DNA from: Saccharothrix saharensis
GTDB taxonomy: Bacteria; Actinomycetota; Actinomycetes; Mycobacteriales; Pseudonocardiaceae
Length of the DNA: 64,000 nucleotides
Direction of reading: 5' to 3'
NCBI RefSeq assembly: GCF_006716745.1
Contig: NZ_VFPP01000001.1
Span: 7,451,386 to 7,515,385, forward strand
A program made the position numbers and the translations under genes. Below, piece after piece: positions 58,801-64,000 of the stretch. Within the stretch, counting starts at the first letter, position 1. Every line of letters starts with the position of its first letter. The notes below the pieces were generated by a model. The model saw only the letters and a list, made by a program, of their open reading frames with translations. It did no database searches and was not told the origin of the DNA.

Positions 58801-61800
58801 GAGGCGCACGGCACGGGAACGAGCCTCGGTGACCCCGTCGAGCTGGCCGGTATCGCCGCCGTCTACGGCGCGCCGGAGGCGAAGAGCCCGCTGTGGGTGG
58901 GATCGGCCAAGACCAACCTCGGCCACCTGGAAGCCGCCGCCGGTGTCGCCGGCCTGCTCAAGGCGATCCTGGCGGTCGAGCACGGCCTCGTGCCGCCCCA
59001 CCTGCACTTCGAGCAGCTCAACCCGCACGTCACGCTGGACGGCACCCGGTGCCGGATCCCGACCCGACCGCAACCGTGGTCGGACGAGGAAGGTCCCCGC
59101 GTGGCCGCCGTCAGCTCGTTCGGCTTCAGCGGCACCAACGCGCACGTGATCGTCCGGCAGGCACCACAACGTCCCCGCCCGACCGATGACGACTCGGGCA
59201 CCTGGCGGATGCTGCCGCTGTACGCCAAGAGCGACCGCGCGCTGGCCGAACTGACCGACGCCGTGGTCGACGTGCTCAACCGGACCGAAGGCGGCGCGGA
59301 CTTCGCCGCGCTGTGCCGCGTCGCTCACCGGCGCACCCGCTTCCCGTACCGCACGACCGTCGTCGCGCGCACGGCCGCGGAAGCGTTCGAAGCACTGCGC
59401 GAGCACCGGTCCGGGACACCGTCAGCGTTCGTCCTGACCGGCACCGTGCCCGACACGGGACCGGGACCGCTCGCCTGGATGTTCCCCGGCCAGGGGTTCG
59501 CGCGCACCGGTATGGCCAGGCCGCTGTACCAGCGCCACCAGGCCTTCCGCGACGCCCTCGCCGAGGTCGACGCGATCGTGCGGGCCGACCTCGGTGCCTC
59601 CCTGCTGCCGACCCTCGCCGGCGAAGGAGGCGAGCTGGTCGACCTGGCGCAGACCCGCTACGGGCAGCCCGCCATGTTCGCCACCCAGTACGCCGTGGCG
59701 CGGTTGTGGCGTGAGTTCGGCGTCGAACCCGATTACCTCATCGGTCACAGCTTGGGTGAGTTCACCGCCGCGGCGATCTCCGGCGTGCTCACCCTTGAAG
59801 ACGCCACAGGCCTCGTCCTGCTGCGCGCACGTCTCATGCAGCAGACCCCGCCCGGCGCCATGTACGCCGTGCGCACCGAGCACGTCGAGGAACTGCTGGA
59901 TGAACTCCAGGACGGTGACGTCGCGATCGCGGCGTTCAACAGCCCGGGGGACATCACGATCTCCGGCCCGGAAGGCGCGACGGAGGAATGCGCGGCGCGT
60001 TGGGTGCAACGCGGTGCCACGGTGACCAGGCTGAGCGTCAACCGAGCGTTCCACTCGCCGCTCATGGGACCCGTGGCCGACGCCCTCGCCGACCAGGTGC
60101 GGCACGTCCGGCACCACGAAGCGCGCATCCCGATCGTCTCGACGCTCAGCGGCGAGCTGCTGCCCGCGTCGGAGCCGACCGGTGCCCATTGGGTCGACCA
60201 ACTGCGCCGCCCCGTCCGGTTCGCCGAGGGCCTGAGGACGCTCGGCCGGCTCGGCGTCCGGCACTTCGCCGAGATGAGCCCCGAACCCGTGCTCTCCCCG
60301 CTCGGGCCGCGCAGCGTGCCCGACGCGACCTGGCTGACCAGCGGCCACCGACAGGACGAGGACGACCGGCGACTGGTGCTGTCCCTGGCCGCCTGGCACA
60401 GCTCCGGCGGCACGGTGGCCTCCCGGGCCGGCGACGGTCCCGTCGACCCGGCCGCACTGCCGGGCCACCCCTTGAGGGCGGACCGCCACTGGTACACCCC
60501 CGGCGCGATCCGCGACCGGCGAGCGCCCGGTCACCCCTTGCTCGGTCATCGCGTCGACATCGCGGGCGCGCCCAGCGAGTGGTTCTCGGCCGAGATCGGC
60601 GCGACCCGGCCGTGGTTCGTCGAGCAGCACCGGATCGGGGGAGCCGCCCTGCTGCCGGGCGCGGCGATGACCGAGTGGATCACGGCCGCCGCGAAGGCCG
60701 TGCTCGGCGGCGACACGTGGACCATCGACGACATCCGGTTCACCAGCGCACTGTCCCTCGAACCCGGTCGGACCGCGACCGTCCAGGCGGTCGTCGACCC
60801 GGCCGGGGGAGCGGTCGACTGCTACGCCCGCCGCGACGGCGACGACCGCTGGACGCCCAGGGCGCGAGCCGGTGCCGCGCGCCGCGGTGCGGTCGCGCCC
60901 GGAGCAGGCCGTTCCGCGGAGGAACTGGCGTGGGAGCTGGTCAGGCAAGACCCGGACGCGCTGTACTCACGCTTCGCCGCCGCGGGAATGGCCTACGGGC
61001 CCGCGTTCCGCGGGGTCAGGCAACTGTGGCTCGGGCGTGACGAGGCCGTGGGGCGGATCAGCGTGGACACCGGGCGCCCGGAAGACAGGTCCTACACCCT
61101 GCACCCGGTCGTGCTCGACGCCTGCCTGCACGTCGCCGCCGCCTTCATCCCCAACCTGCCCAGCCCTCTGGTGCCCGTCGCGGTCGAGCAGGTCGTGGTG
61201 CACGCCCCGCTGCCCGGCGACCTGTGGTCCCACGCCAAGTCCCGTGGCGTGCGGGACTCCGGCGAGCACGTCGTCGACGTGCGGCTGACCTCCACCACCG
61301 GCACCGTCCTCGCCGAGCTGCGCGGCCTCGTCCTGCGTCCTGTCGGCACCGCGCTCCACGCACCACTGCGCCAGTACACAGTGGACTGGGTGCGGGCGGA
61401 GCTGCCCGAACCCGCGCGCCCGGGTGGGGGTTGGCTGCTCGTCGGACCTGATGACGACACCACCCTGGACTGGGAGGAGCGCCTGCGCGCCAAGGGCATC
61501 TCCGCATCCGGGTACACAGGGCGCGATGTGCCCGGCGACGTCACCGGCATCGTGGTCATCGGGGCGACACCGCGCAGCGACGACCTGGCCGGGTTCGAGG
61601 AGTCCGCGCGGCGCGCCGTCCTGCCCCTCAGGGAAGTGCTGCCAGGACTGGCCGCGCAGCGTCCGACGATCATCCTGTGCACCGAGCACGCGGCCGGCAC
61701 TCCCGGCGACGTGCCGCGCGTGGCGCGTGCCGCGCTCGCCGGCGTCGCCGCCGCCTTGACCGCCGAGTACCCCGACCTGCCGGTGGTCCACGTCGACCAC

Positions 61801-63069
61801 GACGGGACCGCCGAGCCGTCCGACGTGGTGTCCCGGGCCACCGGCCTCGGCGGATCGGGCAGGCTCGCGCTGCGCGACGGCGAGTGGCTCCGAGCCCGGT
61901 TGCGCGCCACCGAGCCGGACGCCGTCGACCTCCAACTCCGCGCGGACGGCACCTTCATGATCACCGGTGGCTGGGGCGCGCTCGGCCGCGTCACCGCCCG
62001 GCACCTGGTCGAGCACGGCGCGCGGCACATCGCGCTGGTGGGCAGGCGCAGGCCCGAGCCGGACCCCGACTGGGTCGTCGAACTCCGCGAGCGGGCCGAG
62101 GTCGTGCTGCTGACCGCCGACGTCACCGATGAGGGCGACCTGCACAACGCGCTGGCCAGGATCGCCGAGGACATGCCGCCGTTGCGCGGCGTCGTCCACG
62201 CGGCGGGCACCACCGACGACGGGGCGTTCGCCGACCTCGACTGGTCCCGGTTCGAGCACGTCCTGGCCGCCAAGGCCCGGGGTGCGTGGAACCTGCACCG
62301 GATCACCCGGGGCGATCAGCTCGACCTGTTCGTGGTGTTCTCGTCGTTCGCCTCGTTGATCGGGTCCGCCGGGCAGGCGAACTACGTGGTGGCCAACGCC
62401 TTCCTGGACGCCTTGGCGGACGTGCGGCAGGCACAAGGGCTTCGCGGCACCAGCGTCAACTGGGGGCCGTGGTCGGACGGTGGCCTCGCGACCGGCGAAG
62501 GGTTGGCGGAGAAACTCGCCCGCGGCGGCCTGCACGGCATCAGCGACGACGAAGGAGCGTCCGTGCTGTCGGCGGTGCTCGCCGGCGGCCACACCCGGCT
62601 CGGTCTGGCCAAGGTCGACTGGGACCGCTACCTCGCCGTCAACGGCGGATCGGCCGACAACACGCTGCTCTCGGCCCTCGGAGGGACCACTGAGCGGACA
62701 ACGCCGACGGCACCGGACGTGAGTGAACTGGTCCTGACCGACCCCGAAGGCGCGGAAGCCGAGGTGACCGACCTCCTGCTCCGGGAAACGTCGGTGCTGC
62801 TGGGGCTCAGCGCCGTCGACCGGGAGGAACTGCGGGCGAGGTTCGCCGACACCAGATTGACCAACCTCGGCCTGGACTCCCTCATGGGTGTCCGACTGCG
62901 AGACCGGTTGCTCACCGGCCTGTCGGTCGCGCTGCCCGGCGAGGCGCTCTTCGACGGCAGCACCGTCCGGGACATCGTGAAAGACCTGTGCAAGCAGATC
63001 GCGGTGAAGGCTGTCGTGCGCGAGGAGGAAGTCCCCGACTCCGACGACCTGGAAGTCGTCCGACTGTGA
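55876..63069 (+). CDS. FAAL-loaded PKS: FAAL-ACP-KS-AT-DH-KR-ACP
   Basis: About 2397 residues. The GTG is favoured because GGAGG lies seven bases upstream; an in-frame ATG 55870 overlaps the NRPS stop. Order: fatty acyl-AMP ligase (LQYTSGSTSRPRG, residues 1-580); ACP (GLGLDSAQALG, near 615); KS with TACSSSL and EAHGTG (675-1110); AT with GHSLGEF and RAFHSPL, as in malonyl-specific domains; DH with HRIGGAALLPG and VLDACLH; KR with ITGGWGALG and the S-Y-N active site around GQANYVVANAF; and ACP (GLDSLMG, near 2332). No enoyl reductase is present, so an enoyl chain is expected. The end SDDLEVVRL resembles a docking tail. It should act before the NRPS. Confidence 0.92.
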   Translation: MSRDFPLLVDVLRDHAVKRADGVALIVLADGETEHTRLTYAELDARVRELAARMQHTGLTGERVIIMLPTSVEYVVSVLACLYAGAVPVPLNPPTKSTHRERVDHVVEDCRPALAIVASTEGPMAHLPEEYGCSLWSVEDLAAYAAYDWSPPATSPDDVAYLQYTSGSTSRPRGVVVTHDNIVYQPALFSTGLGMDSREVVVTWLPLFHDFGLIAGLFMPLLLGATTVMIPPPVFVQRPLRWLAAVSKYRATVSFSPNFPLDLCCERITEEEKATLDLSTWRVLALGAEPIRADTVDRFAEEFASCGFRPDSFRTAYGMAESTLAVTTHPPRNGLRVVEVDVEGFAHGRVDVVPAGTPGPRRQRLLSNGPSLGDTRMIVVDPETREPLPEGREGEIWLGGRTVAAGYWNRPDDTAETFGAHLADGTGPYLRTGDLGTLIDREAYITSRRKDLIIIRGRNHHPQDIELTMTDAHPALNRGLGVAFSVDVDGEERLVVVQELKRTERGKHDLAEVARKVRGAVAEEHDVAIDTVVFIRPASLPVTTSGKVRRQFTKRAYLRGELKVEHASGPVTAAAPTEATADRDTASVVEWLRARVAAKTGLTPADVPVDATFGGLGLDSAQALGLSGDLAAWLGRPVDPATLYGNPTILRLAVALTTGVKTPATAEPVASTESIAVVGMACAFPGADSVDDYWSLLSEGRDAVTEVPADRWSTDSWYREGAPVPGHSTTKWGGFLPDVAGFDARFFGVSTEEAAAMDPQQRLLLTTAWRALEDAGVPADAIAGANVGVFAGISTTDYSRLMVRDHVEPGAYTGTGTSLSVAAGRISYFLDLTGPSASTDTACSSSLVAVHNACESLRRGECDTAIVGGVNLLLDPDLVVAFSQAGMMSPTGSCKTFDASADGYVRGEGCGVVVLKRQTDAERDQDRIRALVVGSAVNQDGRSNTLTAPNALAQQAVMRRALADSGLAPGDVGYVEAHGTGTSLGDPVELAGIAAVYGAPEAKSPLWVGSAKTNLGHLEAAAGVAGLLKAILAVEHGLVPPHLHFEQLNPHVTLDGTRCRIPTRPQPWSDEEGPRVAAVSSFGFSGTNAHVIVRQAPQRPRPTDDDSGTWRMLPLYAKSDRALAELTDAVVDVLNRTEGGADFAALCRVAHRRTRFPYRTTVVARTAAEAFEALREHRSGTPSAFVLTGTVPDTGPGPLAWMFPGQGFARTGMARPLYQRHQAFRDALAEVDAIVRADLGASLLPTLAGEGGELVDLAQTRYGQPAMFATQYAVARLWREFGVEPDYLIGHSLGEFTAAAISGVLTLEDATGLVLLRARLMQQTPPGAMYAVRTEHVEELLDELQDGDVAIAAFNSPGDITISGPEGATEECAARWVQRGATVTRLSVNRAFHSPLMGPVADALADQVRHVRHHEARIPIVSTLSGELLPASEPTGAHWVDQLRRPVRFAEGLRTLGRLGVRHFAEMSPEPVLSPLGPRSVPDATWLTSGHRQDEDDRRLVLSLAAWHSSGGTVASRAGDGPVDPAALPGHPLRADRHWYTPGAIRDRRAPGHPLLGHRVDIAGAPSEWFSAEIGATRPWFVEQHRIGGAALLPGAAMTEWITAAAKAVLGGDTWTIDDIRFTSALSLEPGRTATVQAVVDPAGGAVDCYARRDGDDRWTPRARAGAARRGAVAPGAGRSAEELAWELVRQDPDALYSRFAAAGMAYGPAFRGVRQLWLGRDEAVGRISVDTGRPEDRSYTLHPVVLDACLHVAAAFIPNLPSPLVPVAVEQVVVHAPLPGDLWSHAKSRGVRDSGEHVVDVRLTSTTGTVLAELRGLVLRPVGTALHAPLRQYTVDWVRAELPEPARPGGGWLLVGPDDDTTLDWEERLRAKGISASGYTGRDVPGDVTGIVVIGATPRSDDLAGFEESARRAVLPLREVLPGLAAQRPTIILCTEHAAGTPGDVPRVARAALAGVAAALTAEYPDLPVVHVDHDGTAEPSDVVSRATGLGGSGRLALRDGEWLRARLRATEPDAVDLQLRADGTFMITGGWGALGRVTARHLVEHGARHIALVGRRRPEPDPDWVVELRERAEVVLLTADVTDEGDLHNALARIAEDMPPLRGVVHAAGTTDDGAFADLDWSRFEHVLAAKARGAWNLHRITRGDQLDLFVVFSSFASLIGSAGQANYVVANAFLDALADVRQAQGLRGTSVNWGPWSDGGLATGEGLAEKLARGGLHGISDDEGASVLSAVLAGGHTRLGLAKVDWDRYLAVNGGSADNTLLSALGGTTERTTPTAPDVSELVLTDPEGAEAEVTDLLLRETSVLLGLSAVDREELRARFADTRLTNLGLDSLMGVRLRDRLLTGLSVALPGEALFDGSTVRDIVKDLCKQIAVKAVVREEEVPDSDDLEVVRL

Positions 63070-63073
63070 TCGA

Positions 63074-63475
63074 TCAGCGGTGACCGGTGTCCACGAGCGA
63101 GTCCGCCGAAGTCGGGGCGGGCTCGGTCTCGTGGGCATCGGCCACCGGGCGATCGGGCCCGAACATGATCACGAGCACGCCGACCAGGCAGATCCCGACA
63201 CCGATCAGGTCCCAGCGGTCCGGGCGGAACTTGTCCACGACCACGCCCCAGATCAGCGCGCCGATGATGAACACGCCACCGTAAGCGGCGAGGACCCGGC
63301 CGAAGTTCGAGTCCGGCTGCAGCGCGGCTACGAAACCGTAGAAGCCGAGGACCACGACACCGCCCGCCAGCCACAGCAGGCCGCGGTGCTCCCGCAGGCC
63401 CTGCCAGATCAACCACGTCCCACCGATCTCGGCGAGCGCGGCCAGCGCGAACAGGACCACGGTCTTGATGGGCAT
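63074..63475 (-). CDS. YnfA family small membrane protein
   Basis: 133 residues with four membrane helices. It begins [20 protein letters not shown] and has [20 protein letters not shown] and [19 protein letters not shown], all typical of the YnfA/UPF0060 family, which is distantly related to small multidrug transporters. A tail of about 25 hydrophilic residues is longer than usual. It converges on the PKS gene with four bases between stops and is divergent from a MerR gene, which may control it. Confidence 0.85.
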   Translation of the reverse strand: MPIKTVVLFALAALAEIGGTWLIWQGLREHRGLLWLAGGVVVLGFYGFVAALQPDSNFGRVLAAYGGVFIIGALIWGVVVDKFRPDRWDLIGVGICLVGVLVIMFGPDRPVADAHETEPAPTSADSLVDTGHR

Positions 63476-63655
63476 GGCGCCATGATAGGTCACGCTGAAG
63501 TGACGGCCGGACACGCCCAGTATTCGAGATGTGCGAGGTGGCCCGTGTCATGCTCCGATCGGGCGCCCGAGTTCCTTCGTTCGAACAATGGGACAATGCG
63601 CCAAGTGCTCTCGCGTGATCGTTCATTCAGCGGTGATGTGGAGTAGAATCAGGGC
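63476..63655. promoter_or_regulatory. divergent promoter region ynfA-type / merR-type
   Basis: 180 bases between a reverse YnfA gene and a forward MerR gene. TAGAAT at 63644-63649 lies six bases before the MerR ATG, so that message looks leaderless. GTTCGAAC at 63579-63586 is a perfect dyad and may be an operator. TCACTTCAGCGTGA, a partial dyad, lies just upstream of the YnfA start. Confidence 0.5.
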
Positions 63656-64000
63656 ATGGAATCTGGAGAAATGACGGTCGCGGGATTGTCCCGGCGCACC
63701 GGGGTTCCGAGCGACAGCATCCGGTATTACGAACGTGTCGGCCTGCTGCCGAAACCGCCGCGCACCGGAGCCGGTTACCGGCGGTACGGCGAGGACGCCG
63801 TCGACCGGCTCCAGTTCATCCAGGGGGCGCAACGGCTGGGGCTCCGGCTGCGCGAGATCAACGACCTGCTCTCGATCCGCGACACCGGGACGTGCCCCTG
63901 CGGCGACGCGGCGGTCCTGCTGCGCGAGCGCATGGAAGAGATCGACAACGAGATGAAGCGCCTCCAGGCGCTGAAGAGCGAGCTCTCCGCGATGGTCGGT
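63656..64000 (+). CDS. MerR family regulator, 3' cut by window end
   Basis: The first 115 residues are present. The sequence MTVAGLSRRTGVPSDSIRYY with ERVGLLPKPPRTGAGYRRYG and TGTCPCGDAAVLLRERMEE is closely related to the MerR protein at 46359, so the two are paralogues sensing similar ligands. The end with the last Cys lies outside the window. ATG 63656 is probably leaderless after TAGAAT. It is divergent from the YnfA gene and is a likely regulator of it. Confidence 0.88.
   Translation, partial: MESGEMTVAGLSRRTGVPSDSIRYYERVGLLPKPPRTGAGYRRYGEDAVDRLQFIQGAQRLGLRLREINDLLSIRDTGTCPCGDAAVLLRERMEEIDNEMKRLQALKSELSAMVG

Overview
The window is about 64 kb of very GC-rich DNA. It has GTG and TTG starts, stop/start overlaps of the ATGA type, leaderless-looking promoters, and MerR, LuxR-LAL and AraC regulators. 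All of this fits a filamentous actinomycete; a Pseudonocardiales relative (Saccharothrix/Actinosynnema/Lentzea type) is an inference, not a demonstration. No rRNA, tRNA, CRISPR array, transposase or phage structural gene was seen.

Layout. (1) 0-6.2 kb: cell-envelope and signalling genes. These are a small zinc-ribbon-like protein, a lipoprotein/histidine kinase/response regulator operon whose regulator has lost its phospho-acceptor, twin HesB-like genes, an SPW membrane protein and a class A penicillin-binding protein. (2) 6.3-11.3 kb: two divergent pairs, methylthioribose kinase plus amine oxidase and an unknown protein plus flavin monooxygenase, sharing a promoter region with a long inverted repeat. 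(3) 11.4-11.8 kb: a secreted guanyl-specific ribonuclease. (4) 12.3-32.5 kb: the most striking region. A SLOG-membrane gene is divergent from a ten-gene, mostly overlapping operon: surface vWA protein, tubulin-like protein, membrane protein, membrane-anchored pseudokinase, zinc-ribbon GTPase, GTPase-associated membrane protein, TIR protein, MoxR AAA+ ATPase, degenerate vWA protein and degenerate STAND-like NTPase with helical repeats. It looks like a nucleotide-driven signalling or conflict (immunity-type) system. (5) 32.8-41 kb: AraC and LAL regulators among alpha/beta hydrolases, several of which are decaying. (6) 41.4-43.3 kb: a solitary OLD-family nuclease. (7) 43.3-51.6 kb: a metal-resistance island with an arsenite-type permease, MFS pump, two MerR regulators, a small Cys-containing protein, an AhpD-like protein and a P1B ATPase. 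At least three promoters have the long-spacer, palindrome-centred MerR layout. (8) 51.3-63.1 kb: ferredoxin, then a two-gene NRPS/PKS cluster predicted to make a lipid-derived enoyl thiazoline carboxylate. (9) 63.1-64 kb: a YnfA-type membrane protein and a third MerR gene cut by the window end.

How it fits together. In the 12-32 kb operon, a vWA ectodomain outside the membrane could report to a cytosolic tubulin-like polymer, a GTPase and its partner. A MoxR ATPase and TIR enzyme could carry the signal onward, and the SLOG-membrane protein is a natural candidate sensor of a TIR-made nucleotide. In the biosynthetic cluster the PKS (FAAL-ACP-KS-AT-DH-KR-ACP) should act first. It should pass an enoyl chain, through a C-terminal acidic tail, to the N-terminal docking domain of the NRPS (Cy-A(Cys)-PCP-TE). 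Its position beside metal efflux genes suggests, but does not prove, a metal-related product.
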